Origin: Streptomyces parvulus
Lineage (GTDB): Bacteria; Actinomycetota; Actinomycetes; Streptomycetales; Streptomycetaceae
Direction of reading: 5' to 3'
NCBI RefSeq assembly: GCF_014648855.1
Contig: NZ_BMRX01000005.1
Span: 124,001-188,000 of the forward strand
Length of the DNA stretch: 64,000 nt
Shown: positions 19,571-27,844 of the stretch, piece by piece
Layout of the letters: each line of letters begins with the position of its first letter
Position numbering within the stretch: position 1 is the stretch's first letter
Notes under the pieces: generated by a model
Told to the model about the DNA's origin: nothing
The model's database searches: none
What the model saw: only the letters and a program-made list of their open reading frames with translations
Position numbers and translations under genes: made by a program

Positions 19571-20056
19571 ATGGAAACCCGATTCAACCTGTTCGAGAAC
19601 GAGATCGGCGGCAGGTTCGCCAAGCGCTTCGCGGGTACCGCCGTGGTGCTCCACAAGTCGGGCCTGCCGCGGTCCACCCAGGAACTGGTCTCGCTGCGGG
19701 CCAGCCAGATCAACGGCTGCGGCCACTGCATCGACATGCACACCAAGGAGGCCGCCGCCGCCGGCGAGAGCGCGGTGCGGCTGCACCTGGTCGCCGCCTG
19801 GCGCGAGTCCAGCGTCTTCACCGAGGCCGAGCAGGCGGCGCTGGCCCTCGCCGAGGAGGGCACCCGGCTCGCCGACGCCCACCAGGGCGTGTCCGACGAG
19901 ACCTGGGCGCGGGTGCGCAAGCACTACGACGACGACCAGGTCGCCGCGCTGATCTGCCTGGTCGCCCTGATCAACGCGGCCAACCGGCTCGCCGTGATCA
20001 CGCACCAGGCGGGGGGCTCCTACGAGGCCGGCATGTTCGAGGCGGCCCTCGGCTGA
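19571..20056 (+). CDS. AhpD-like carboxymuconolactone decarboxylase-family protein
   Basis: A 161-residue protein of the CMD/AhpD family. The signature NGCGHCIDMH (about residues 48-57) holds the CxxC-x3-H redox site used by AhpD-type alkylhydroperoxidases. It probably reduces peroxides or a small electrophile with a thiol partner. It lies divergent to the ECF41 sigma gene and has an ECF41 promoter; CMD proteins are the classic ECF41-linked targets. ATG 19571 follows GAGGACGGGACC. A 19-bp-stem hairpin follows at 20065-20119. Confidence 0.9.
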   Translation: METRFNLFENEIGGRFAKRFAGTAVVLHKSGLPRSTQELVSLRASQINGCGHCIDMHTKEAAAAGESAVRLHLVAAWRESSVFTEAEQAALALAEEGTRLADAHQGVSDETWARVRKHYDDDQVAALICLVALINAANRLAVITHQAGGSYEAGMFEAALG

Positions 20057-20064
20057 GCCGGGTC

Positions 20065-20119
20065 CGCACGACGGCGCCGCTCCCCCGGAGGAAAACGGGT
20101 GGAGCGGCGCCGTCGTGCG
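20065..20119 (+). terminator. Long-stem terminator after AhpD-like gene
   Basis: A perfect 19-bp inverted repeat (20065-20083 with 20101-20119, 17-nt loop) starts 9 nt after the AhpD-like stop. It lacks a T run but is far too long to be chance. Confidence 0.75.
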
Positions 20120-20270
20120 CAACTACCCTCCTGCCGGGCCGAGTCGACTGCCGAAGGGCGGGCCGTTGTACACCGCGTGAGACACCCCGAGTGCTGATCC
20201 GTCGCGCGTCGCACCTGTGCGCCGTGCCGCTGTCCGCTGCGGACCTCTCACCTGAAACCGGTGTACTCCT

Positions 20271-20819
20271 GTGCTCAACGACTGGTTCGTCATGCCCACT
20301 TGCCTGCCGCTCGTCCTGCGCCGCTGCCGTTCCTGCGGGGGCGGGCGCCTCCGGCCCAACGGCAGGTTCCGCGCCAACGCCCACCACAAGCTGATCGACG
20401 CCTGGCTCCTTGCGCTCTGCACCACCTGCGGGGACAGCGCGAAGCTCACGGTCTTCGAGCGCACGCGCGTGCGCTCGGTGCCGCCCGGACTGCTGGACCG
20501 GCTGCACGCCAACGACCCGCTGCTGGCCGCGGAGTTGCTCCAGGACCCCGCCGTCCTGCGCCGCAGCCGCGTCGCCCTGGACTGGACGGGCGCCTGGCGG
20601 CTCGACACGGGCGGGGCGGACCACCTGGACCGCGAGGTGATCGACGTCGCGGTCCGCTTCGCGGCGCGGATCCCCGTCCGGCCCGTGCGGCTCATCGCCG
20701 AAGGGTGCGGTCTCTCGCGGTCCGAGGTCGGGAGGCTGGCCGCGGAGGGGCGGGTGGTCTCCGCGGTCCGGCTGGACGCCCGGCTCACGGAGGGCTTCAC
20801 CTTCACGCTCAAGCGCTAG
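20271..20819 (+). CDS. DUF1062 protein
   Basis: A 182-residue protein of the DUF1062 family. It has two zinc-ribbon-like knuckles (CRSCGGG near residue 19 and CTTCGDS near 50) and a conserved block FRANAHHKLIDAWLLALC; the C-terminal part holds a short helix-turn-helix-like stretch (LIAEGCGLSRSEVGRLAAEGRV). Function is unknown; zinc binding is inferred from the cysteine spacing. The GTG at 20271 is used because family members usually begin a few residues before the MPTCLPLVLRRC motif; ATG 20292 is possible. No clear SD. Confidence 0.75.
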   Translation: MLNDWFVMPTCLPLVLRRCRSCGGGRLRPNGRFRANAHHKLIDAWLLALCTTCGDSAKLTVFERTRVRSVPPGLLDRLHANDPLLAAELLQDPAVLRRSRVALDWTGAWRLDTGGADHLDREVIDVAVRFAARIPVRPVRLIAEGCGLSRSEVGRLAAEGRVVSAVRLDARLTEGFTFTLKR

Positions 20820-20893
20820 GCGCCTGTCCAACGCCGCGCCGGGCCCCATCACGATTGGGTCTCGGCGCGGCCCACCCCCTTGCCCGCGACCCG

Positions 20894-20929
20894 TGTAATC
20901 GTTTCCAATCCTCCGTGTAATCGATTCCA
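20894..20929 (+). promoter_or_regulatory. Tandem LacI-type operators of the ribose operon
   Basis: TGTAATCGTTTCCA (20894-20907) and TGTAATCGATTCCA (20916-20929) are two near-identical LacI-family boxes whose starts are 22 bp apart, about two helical turns, so two dimers could bind the same face. They lie just before the lacI-type gene and probably control the whole operon. Confidence 0.7.
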
Positions 20930-20947
20930 CGAGGAGGTGGAACGGCG

Positions 20948-21982
20948 ATGGCGAGCATCAAGGACGTCGCCGCCGAGGCGGGCGTCTCCGTCGCGACGGT
21001 CTCGCGCGCGCTCAACGGCCACCCGTCGGTCAGCGCCGCCGCGCGCGAGCGCGTACTGGCCGCCGTCGAGACGCTGGGCTACCGCCCGAACGCCGTCGCC
21101 CGGTCGCTGCGCACCGACCAGACCCGCACCCTCGGCCTGGTCATCAGCGACGTCATGAACCCGTACTTCACGGAACTGGCCCGCTCCGTCGAGGAGGAGG
21201 CCCGCGCGCTCGGCTACAGCGTCATCATCGGCAACGCCGACGAGCGGCCCGACCTCCAGGACCACCACGTCACGACGCTGCTGGACCGCCGGATCGACGG
21301 CCTCCTGGTCTCCCCCACCGACGGCGGCTCCCCGCACATGCTGGCCGCCGCGCGCGCCGGGACGCCGATGGTCTTCGTCGACCGGTGGATCCCGGGCGTC
21401 GACGTGCCGGTCGTCCGGTCGGACGGCCGGGCCGCCGTGCGGGACCTCGTGGCCCATCTGCACGGCCTCGGGCACCGCCGGCTCGCGATCATCGCCGGGC
21501 CCGCCGCCACCACCACCGGACGCGAGCGCGTCGACGCCTTCCGCGAGGCGCTCGCCGCGTACGGGCTGCCCCTCCCGGCCGCCTACATCGGTCAGGGCGA
21601 CTTCCAGGCCGGCAGCGGGCGCCGGGTCACCGAGGGCTTCCTCGACCTGCCCGAGCCGCCCGAGGTGGTCTTCGCCGCCGACAACCTGATGGCTCTCGGC
21701 GCCCTGGACGCCGTACGCGCGCGTGGGCTCCGGGTGCCGGAGGACATGGCGCTGGCCGCGTTCGACGACATCCCCTGGTTCGTGCACACCGATCCGCCGG
21801 TCACCGCGATCGCCCAGCCCACGCGCGACCTCGGACGGGCCGCCGTGCGCGCGCTCGTCGACCGGATCGCGGGGCGGCCCGGCGCGTCCGTCGCCCTCCC
21901 CGCGCGGCTCGTCGTCCGCCGCTCCTGCGGCGAGGCGAACCCCCAGGAACACCCGTCCCCCGTACGAAGGAGTACGCCGTGA
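20948..21982 (+). CDS. LacI-family repressor of the ribose operon
   Basis: A 344-residue LacI/GalR regulator. The N-terminal helix-turn-helix and hinge (IKDVAAEAGVSVATVSRALN, YRPNAVARSLRT) are followed by a periplasmic-binding-protein-like sugar domain. It heads an operon for ribose transport and phosphorylation, so ribose or a phosphorylated form is the likely inducer. ATG 20948 has GAGGAGG upstream. Tandem operators precede it, implying autoregulation. Its stop overlaps the rbsA GTG (GTGA). Confidence 0.9.
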   Translation: MASIKDVAAEAGVSVATVSRALNGHPSVSAAARERVLAAVETLGYRPNAVARSLRTDQTRTLGLVISDVMNPYFTELARSVEEEARALGYSVIIGNADERPDLQDHHVTTLLDRRIDGLLVSPTDGGSPHMLAAARAGTPMVFVDRWIPGVDVPVVRSDGRAAVRDLVAHLHGLGHRRLAIIAGPAATTTGRERVDAFREALAAYGLPLPAAYIGQGDFQAGSGRRVTEGFLDLPEPPEVVFAADNLMALGALDAVRARGLRVPEDMALAAFDDIPWFVHTDPPVTAIAQPTRDLGRAAVRALVDRIAGRPGASVALPARLVVRRSCGEANPQEHPSPVRRSTP

Positions 21983-23514
21983 GCAGCCGCAGTCCGGACG
22001 AGTTGCTGCGCATCGAGGGCATCCGCAAGACCTTCCCCGGCGTGGTCGCGCTCGACAGCGTCGACTTCGACCTGCGCCGGGGCGAGGTGCACGTGCTCCT
22101 CGGCGAGAACGGCGCGGGCAAGAGCACGCTGATCAAGATGCTCTCCGGCGCCTACACCCCCGACGCCGGGCGGATCCTGGCCGGCGGCGAGGAGGTGCGC
22201 ATCCACGGTGCGCAGGACTCCGAGCGCCTCGGGATCGCCACCATCTACCAGGAGTTCAACCTCGTCCCCGACCTGACCGTCGCCGAGAACATCTTCCTGG
22301 GCCGGCAGCCGCGCCGGCTCGGGATGATCGACCGGAAGCGGATGGACGCGGACGCCGAGGTGCTCCTGGAGCGGGTCGGCCTGAGCGTGTCGCCCCGCAC
22401 GCGGGTGCGGGAACTCGGCATCGCGCGGCTCCAGATGGTCGAGATCGCCAAGGCGCTCAGCCTGAACGCGCGCGTGCTCATCATGGACGAGCCGACCGCC
22501 GTGCTGACCTCCGAGGAGGTCGAGAAGCTGTTCGCGATCGTGCGGAGGCTGCGCGAGGACGGCGTCGGCGTCGTGTTCATCACCCACCACCTGGAGGAGA
22601 TCGCCGCCCTCGGCGACCGCGTCACCGTCATCCGGGACGGCAGGAGCGTCGGGCAGGTACCGGCCTCCACCCCGGAGGACGAGCTGGTGCGGCTGATGGT
22701 CGGCCGGTCGATCGAGCAGCAGTATCCGCGCGAACGCACCGACACGGGCGAGGCCCTGCTCAAGGTCGAGGGGCTGACCCGGGACGGCGTCTTCCACGAC
22801 GTCGGCTTCGAGGTGCGGGCCGGCGAGGTCGTCGGCATCGCGGGCCTCGTCGGCGCCGGGCGGACCGAGGTCGTGCGCGCGGTGTTCGGCGCCGACCCCT
22901 ACGACGCCGGGACCGTGCACGTGGCGGGGGCTCCGCTGCGACGGCACGACGTGAACGCCGCCATGGCCGCCGGGATCGGGCTCGTGCCCGAGGACCGCAA
23001 GGGGCAGGGGCTCGTCCTGGACGCCTCGGTCGCGGAGAACCTGGGGCTCGTCACCCTCCGGACCACCTCCCGCGCGGGGCTCGTCGACCTCAAGGGGCAG
23101 CACGCGGCGGCCGAGCGGATCGCCGGGCAGCTCGGGGTGCGGATGGCCGGGCTCGGGCAGCACGTGCGCACCCTCTCCGGCGGCAACCAGCAGAAGGTCG
23201 TCATCGGCAAGTGGCTGCTGGCCGAGACCAAGGTGCTCATCCTCGACGAGCCGACCCGCGGCATCGACGTCGGCGCCAAGGTCGAGATCTACCAGCTGAT
23301 CAACGAGCTGACGGCCGCCGGTGCCGCCGTACTCATGATCTCCAGCGATCTGCCCGAGGTGCTCGGCATGAGCGACCGGGTGGTCGTCATGGCCCAGGGA
23401 CGGGTCGCCGGTGAACTCCCCGCCGAGCGGGCCACCCAGGACGCCGTCATGGCACTCGCCGTCAGCACCCCCCACACCCCAGGAACCGGAACGGAGGCCT
23501 CCCGTGGCCACTGA
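21979..23514 (+). CDS. rbsA: Ribose ABC transporter ATPase
   Basis: A 511-residue protein with two ABC ATPase domains in tandem, as in RbsA/MglA. Domain 1 has Walker A GENGAGKST, a degenerate signature region (ELGIARLQMVEIAKAL) and LIMDEPTAVLTSEE. Domain 2 has a degenerate Walker A region (GIAGLVGAGRTE) but a good signature LSGGNQQKVVIGKWL and LILDEPTRGIDVG, the normal asymmetry of this family. GTG 21979 has AAGGAG 6 nt upstream and overlaps the regulator's stop. It powers the permease encoded next. Confidence 0.94.
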   Translation: MSSRSPDELLRIEGIRKTFPGVVALDSVDFDLRRGEVHVLLGENGAGKSTLIKMLSGAYTPDAGRILAGGEEVRIHGAQDSERLGIATIYQEFNLVPDLTVAENIFLGRQPRRLGMIDRKRMDADAEVLLERVGLSVSPRTRVRELGIARLQMVEIAKALSLNARVLIMDEPTAVLTSEEVEKLFAIVRRLREDGVGVVFITHHLEEIAALGDRVTVIRDGRSVGQVPASTPEDELVRLMVGRSIEQQYPRERTDTGEALLKVEGLTRDGVFHDVGFEVRAGEVVGIAGLVGAGRTEVVRAVFGADPYDAGTVHVAGAPLRRHDVNAAMAAGIGLVPEDRKGQGLVLDASVAENLGLVTLRTTSRAGLVDLKGQHAAAERIAGQLGVRMAGLGQHVRTLSGGNQQKVVIGKWLLAETKVLILDEPTRGIDVGAKVEIYQLINELTAAGAAVLMISSDLPEVLGMSDRVVVMAQGRVAGELPAERATQDAVMALAVSTPHTPGTGTEASRGH

Positions 23515-25459
23515 CACGCTCAAGAGCAAGCCGGGCGCGCAGGGCGCCCCGGGCGGTGTGCGCCGCCTGCTGCTGGAGAACGGCGCGCTGACCGCGCTGA
23601 TCGTCCTCGTCGTCGCCATGTCGGCGCTCTCCGGGGACTTCCTGACCGCCGACAACCTGCTCAACGTCGGCGTCCAGGCGGCCGTGACGGCGATCCTCGC
23701 CTTCGGCGTCACCTTCGTCATCGTCTCGGCGGGCATCGACCTGTCGGTCGGCTCGGTCGCGGCCCTGTCGGCCACCGTGCTGGCGTGGAGCGCCACCGAG
23801 GCCGGCATACCGGTCGCGCTGGCGGTCCTCCTGGCCGTCGCCACGGGCATCGCCTGCGGCCTGGTGAACGGCTTCCTCATCTCGTACGGGAAGCTGCCGC
23901 CGTTCATCGCGACGCTCGCCATGCTGTCGGTGGGGCGCGGTCTGTCGCTGGTCATCTCGCAGGGCTCGCCCATCGCCTTCCCGGACTCGGTCTCGCACCT
24001 CGGTGACACGCTCGGCGGGTGGCTGCCCGTGCCGGTGCTGGTGATGATCGTGATGGGGCTGATCACCGCGTTCGTCCTCGGGCGGACCTACATCGGCCGC
24101 TCGATGTACGCCATCGGCGGCAACGAGGAGGCGGCCCGGCTGTCCGGGCTGCGGGTGAAGCGGCAGAAGCTCGCCATCTACGCCTTCTCCGGTCTGTTCG
24201 CCGCCGCCGCGGGCATCGTGCTCGCCTCCCGGCTCTCCTCCGCGCAGCCGCAGGCCGCGCAGGGCTACGAACTGGACGCCATCGCCGCCGTCGTCATCGG
24301 CGGCGCCTCGCTCGCGGGCGGCACCGGTAAGGCGTCCGGCACGCTGATCGGCGCGCTGATCCTCGCGGTGCTGCGCAACGGCCTGAACCTGCTGTCGGTC
24401 TCCGCGTTCTGGCAGCAGGTCGTCATCGGTGTCGTCATCGCGCTGGCGGTGCTCCTGGACACCCTGCGGCGCAAGGCCGGCGCGACCACGCCGGCGGCCG
24501 GGACCTCCGGCGGCGGGAACCGGGGCAGGCAGGCGCTGACGTACGTCATCGCGGCCGTCGTCGCCGTCGCCGTGGTCGGCGCGACCTCGCTGCTGCACAG
24601 CGGGTCCTCGGGCGGCACGTCGAAGAAGGTCGGGCTGTCGCTGTCGACGCTGAACAACCCGTTCTTCGTGCAGATCAGGGACGGTGCCGAGGAGCAGGCG
24701 AAGAGGATGGGCGTGGACCTCACGGTCACGGACGCCCAGAACGACGCCTCCCAGCAGGCCAACCAGCTGCAGAACTTCACCAGCGAGGGCCTGTCCTCGA
24801 TCATCGTCAACCCGGTGGACTCGGACGCCGCGGGCCCCTCGGTGCGCTCGGCGAACAAGGACGACATCCCCGTCATCGCCGTCGACCGCGGTGTGAACGA
24901 CGCCGAGACCGCCGCGCTGGTCGCCTCCGACAACGTCGAGGGCGGCAAGCTGGGCGCCCGTGCGCTCGCCGAGAAGCTCGGCGGCAAGGGCACCATCGCC
25001 GTCCTCCAGGGCCAGGCGGGCACCTCCGCCAGCCGGGAGCGCGGGGCGGGCTTCGCGGCCGGGCTCAAGGAGTACCCGGGCATCAAGGTGGTCGCCAAGC
25101 AGCCCGCGGACTTCGACCGCACCAAGGGCCTGGACGTGATGACCAACCTGCTCCAGGCGCACCCGGACATCAAGGGCGTCTTCGCGGAGAACGACGAGAT
25201 GGCGCTCGGCGCGATCAAGGCGCTGGGCTCCAAGGCCGGCAAGTCGGTCCAGGTGGTCGGTTTTGACGGCACTCCGGACGGTCTGAAGGCGGTCGGCGCC
25301 GGAACGCTGTACGCCTCCGTGGCGCAGCAGCCGAGGGAACTGGGCAGGATCGCCGTGCGGAACGCCCTGAAGGCGGCCGATGACGAGAAGGTGGAGCGGA
25401 CGGTGAAGGTGCCGGTGAAGGTGGTCACCAAGGAGAACGTGGCCGGCTTCGAGGGCTGA
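23504..25459 (+). CDS. Ribose permease fused to ribose-binding protein (RbsC-RbsB)
   Basis: A 651-residue fusion. Residues about 20-325 are an RbsC-type permease with roughly eight to ten helices and the motif SAGIDLSVGS; residues about 345-365 are an extra membrane segment (YVIAAVVAVAVVGATSLL); residues about 375-651 are an RbsB-type periplasmic binding protein (KKVGLSLSTLNNPFFVQI, VDRGVNDAETAALVASDN, ENDEMALGAIKALG). The binding protein is thus tethered to its own permease, replacing the usual lipid anchor of Gram-positive binding proteins. GTG 23504 follows GGAGG and overlaps the rbsA stop by 11 nt. The family arrangement is known in some Streptomyces but is unusual generally. Confidence 0.92.
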   Translation: MATDTLKSKPGAQGAPGGVRRLLLENGALTALIVLVVAMSALSGDFLTADNLLNVGVQAAVTAILAFGVTFVIVSAGIDLSVGSVAALSATVLAWSATEAGIPVALAVLLAVATGIACGLVNGFLISYGKLPPFIATLAMLSVGRGLSLVISQGSPIAFPDSVSHLGDTLGGWLPVPVLVMIVMGLITAFVLGRTYIGRSMYAIGGNEEAARLSGLRVKRQKLAIYAFSGLFAAAAGIVLASRLSSAQPQAAQGYELDAIAAVVIGGASLAGGTGKASGTLIGALILAVLRNGLNLLSVSAFWQQVVIGVVIALAVLLDTLRRKAGATTPAAGTSGGGNRGRQALTYVIAAVVAVAVVGATSLLHSGSSGGTSKKVGLSLSTLNNPFFVQIRDGAEEQAKRMGVDLTVTDAQNDASQQANQLQNFTSEGLSSIIVNPVDSDAAGPSVRSANKDDIPVIAVDRGVNDAETAALVASDNVEGGKLGARALAEKLGGKGTIAVLQGQAGTSASRERGAGFAAGLKEYPGIKVVAKQPADFDRTKGLDVMTNLLQAHPDIKGVFAENDEMALGAIKALGSKAGKSVQVVGFDGTPDGLKAVGAGTLYASVAQQPRELGRIAVRNALKAADDEKVERTVKVPVKVVTKENVAGFEG

Positions 25460-25504
25460 CCCGGGCGCGGCCCGGCCCGGACTGACTCGATCGGAGAAGG
25501 ACTG

Positions 25505-26407
25505 ATGTACGACTACGACCTCCTGGTCGTGGGGTCGGCCAACGCCGACCTGGTGATCGGCGTGGAACGGCGGCCGGCGGCCGGGGAGACGGTGCTCGGC
25601 TCCGACCTGTCCGTCCACCCGGGAGGCAAGGGCGGCAACCAGGCGGTGGCCGCCGCCCGGCTCGGCGCCCGTACGGCCCTGCTGGCCCGGGTCGGCGACG
25701 ACGGCCACGGCAGACTGCTGCTGGACGCGCAGCGCGCGGCCGGGGTCGACACGGTCGGCGTGCTGGTGGGCGGGGCGCCGACCGGCGTCGCGCTGATCAC
25801 CGTCGACCCGTCGGGGGACAACAGCATCGTGGTCTCGCCGGGCGCCAACGGCCGGCTGACGCCGGGTGACGTGCGCGCCGCCGGCAGCCTCTTCCACGCC
25901 TCCCGCGTGGTCTCGACGCAGTTGGAGATCCCGCTGGAGACGGTGGTGGAGGTGGTCCGGTGCCTGGCGCCGGACAGCCGCTTCGTGCTCAACCCGTCGC
26001 CGCCGCTGCCGTTGCCGCCGGAGGTGCTGGCGGCCTGCGACCCGCTCATCGTCAACGAGCACGAGGCGCGGGTGATCCTCGGCGACGCCCTGGTCAGCGA
26101 GCGCCCCGAGGACTGGGCCCGCATCCTGCTGGCCAAGGGGCCGCGCTCGGTGGTCGTCACCCTGGGCGCCGAGGGAGCGCTGGTGGCGTCGGGCGCCGGG
26201 GTCGCGCGGGTGCCGTCGGTGAAGGTGGAGGCCGTGGACACGACGGGCGCGGGCGACGCGTTCACCGCGGCGCTGGCCTGGCGGCTCGGCACCGGCGACT
26301 CGCTCGCCGAGGCGGCGGCGTACGCGGCCCGGGTGGGCGCGGCGGCCGTCACGAAGCCGGGGGCGCAGGAGTCGTACCCGACGGCGGCGGAGGCCGAGGC
26401 GCTGTGA
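25505..26407 (+). CDS. rbsK: Ribokinase
   Basis: A 300-residue PfkB-family kinase that phosphorylates ribose at O5. PfkB signatures are present: N-terminal VVGSANADLV, GGKGGNQAVAAARLG (about residues 39-53) and the C-terminal DTTGAGDAFTAALAW with the catalytic Asp and anion hole. SD GGAGAAGG precedes the ATG 45 nt after the transporter. It overlaps rbsD by GTGA. Confidence 0.94.
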   Translation: MYDYDLLVVGSANADLVIGVERRPAAGETVLGSDLSVHPGGKGGNQAVAAARLGARTALLARVGDDGHGRLLLDAQRAAGVDTVGVLVGGAPTGVALITVDPSGDNSIVVSPGANGRLTPGDVRAAGSLFHASRVVSTQLEIPLETVVEVVRCLAPDSRFVLNPSPPLPLPPEVLAACDPLIVNEHEARVILGDALVSERPEDWARILLAKGPRSVVVTLGAEGALVASGAGVARVPSVKVEAVDTTGAGDAFTAALAWRLGTGDSLAEAAAYAARVGAAAVTKPGAQESYPTAAEAEAL

Positions 26408-26793
26408 AGAGGGCGGGGATACTCAACCGCCGGCTGGCCGGCGCGATCGCCGGCCTCGGGCACGGGGACGGGGTCCTGGTGTGCGACGCCGGCATGCCCG
26501 TCCCGGACGGTCCGTACCTCGTCGACCTGGCCTTCCGCGCCGGGGTGCCGTCGTTCGAGGAGGTGCTGGACGGGCTGCTCGCCGAGCTGGTCGTCGAGGG
26601 CGCGACGGCGGCGGCCGAGGTCCGGGAGGCCAACGCCGGGGCCGCCGCGCTGCTCGACGGCCACTTCCCCGGCCTGACCCTGGTCCCGCACGAGCGGCTC
26701 AAGGAGCTGTCGGCGGGGGCGCGGCTGGTGGTGCGCACCGGCGAGGCGCGGCCGTACGCGAACGTGCTGCTGCGGTGCGGGGTCTTCTTCTGA
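26404..26793 (+). CDS. rbsD: D-ribose pyranase
   Basis: A 129-residue RbsD/FucU protein that interconverts ribose pyranose and furanose, giving ribokinase its substrate form. Motifs: LNRRLAGAIAGLGHGD with the catalytic His, VCDAGMPVPDGP and the C-terminal RTGEARPYANVLLRCGV. GTG at 26404 overlaps the rbsK stop. It is the last gene of the ribose operon; a perfect palindrome terminator follows. Confidence 0.93.
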   Translation: MKRAGILNRRLAGAIAGLGHGDGVLVCDAGMPVPDGPYLVDLAFRAGVPSFEEVLDGLLAELVVEGATAAAEVREANAGAAALLDGHFPGLTLVPHERLKELSAGARLVVRTGEARPYANVLLRCGVFF

Positions 26794-26817
26794 CCCCTTC
26801 GTACGGTGTGGAACTTT

Positions 26818-26847
26818 GAGAGGGCCCGGTCGCGACCGGGCCCTCTC
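26818..26847 (+). terminator. Terminator of the ribose operon
   Basis: A 30-bp perfect palindrome (two 15-bp arms with no spacer) begins 25 nt after rbsD. In RNA it would fold with a loop of a few bases from the centre; GGGTTTCCCC follows. Confidence 0.85.
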
Positions 26848-26864
26848 GGGTTTCCCCTCCCCTT

Positions 26865-26908
26865 CAGAACCCCGTGAATCCCCCCCGGGTCCCCCCACAG
26901 GGGTTCTG
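26865..26908 (-). terminator. Possible terminator of the TIM-barrel operon
   Basis: CAGAACCCC (26865-26873) and GGGGTTCTG (26900-26908) form a 9-bp inverted repeat about 50 nt beyond the stop of the minus-strand TIM-barrel gene. No T run. Confidence 0.4.
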
Positions 26909-26959
26909 ATGCCAGGTACGACCCGCGGGGTGCCGAAAGGGTTGCACGGGTCGCCGGAT

Positions 26960-27844
26960 TTATTTTTCCGGGTCCGCGTCCCCCGCTTCCTCCGGGTCCG
27001 CGTCCCCCGCGTGCGCGGCGAACCGGGCGGCGGTCTCGGCCAGTACCTCGCGCCCGTCGCGGGCCCACAGCCCCTCGTTGAACAGCTCGACCTCGATGGC
27101 GCCGGTGTACCCGGCCGCCTCCACGTACCCCTTCCACTCCCGCATGTCGACGGCGCCGTCGCCGATCTGGCCGCGGCCGTTGAGGACGCCCTCGGGCAGC
27201 GGCGTCGTCCAGTCGGCGAGCTGGAAGGTGTGGATGCGGCCGCCCGCCCCGGCCCGGGCGATCTGCTCGGGCGCCCGGTCGTCCCACCAGACGTGGTAGG
27301 TGTCGACGGTGACGCCGACCTGGTGGGCGGGGAAGCGCTCGGCGAGGTCCAGGGCCTGCGCGAGGGTGGAGACCACGCAGCGGTCGGCGGCGAACATGGG
27401 GTGCAGCGGCTCAATGGCGAGCCGTACGCCGTGCCGCTCGGCGTAGGGGCCGAGTTCGGCGAGCGCGTCCGCGATGCGTTCGCGGGCGGCGCGCAGGTCC
27501 TTGTGACCGGCCGGCAGGCCGCCGGAGACGAGGACCAGGGTGTCGGTGCCGAGGGCGGCGGCCTCGTCGACGGCGCGGCGGTTGTCGGCCAGGGCGGCGG
27601 CGCGCTCGTCCGGGTCGACCGCCGTGAGGAAGCCGCCCCGGCACAGGGTGGTGACGGTCAGGCCGGCGTCGCGGACGAGCTTGGCCGCCGCCTCGACGCC
27701 GTAGGACCGGACCGGTTCGCGCCACAGGCCGACGTTGCCGACGCCCAGGTCGCGGCAGGCGGCGGTCAGTTCGGGCAGCGTCAGCTGCTTGACCGTCATC
27801 TGGTTGACGCTGAAGCGGGCCAGGCCGGGTGCGGTGTCGCTCAC
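26960..27844 (-). CDS. Sugar phosphate isomerase/epimerase-like TIM-barrel protein
   Basis: A 294-residue xylose-isomerase-like TIM barrel (AP endonuclease 2 superfamily). Metal-ligand motifs are visible: LAIEPLHPMF, VTVDTYHVWWD, and the C-terminal GAIEVELFNE. It is probably an isomerase or epimerase of a keto-sugar or inositol derivative. The C-terminus ends in a tandem eight-residue repeat (AGDADPEE, AGDADPEK) encoded by a 24-bp DNA repeat and stops with TAA, rare here. GTG 27844 overlaps the upstream stop (GTGA), making a tight three-gene operon with the DUF993 and dehydrogenase genes. Confidence 0.85.
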   Translation of the reverse strand: MSDTAPGLARFSVNQMTVKQLTLPELTAACRDLGVGNVGLWREPVRSYGVEAAAKLVRDAGLTVTTLCRGGFLTAVDPDERAAALADNRRAVDEAAALGTDTLVLVSGGLPAGHKDLRAARERIADALAELGPYAERHGVRLAIEPLHPMFAADRCVVSTLAQALDLAERFPAHQVGVTVDTYHVWWDDRAPEQIARAGAGGRIHTFQLADWTTPLPEGVLNGRGQIGDGAVDMREWKGYVEAAGYTGAIEVELFNEGLWARDGREVLAETAARFAAHAGDADPEEAGDADPEK

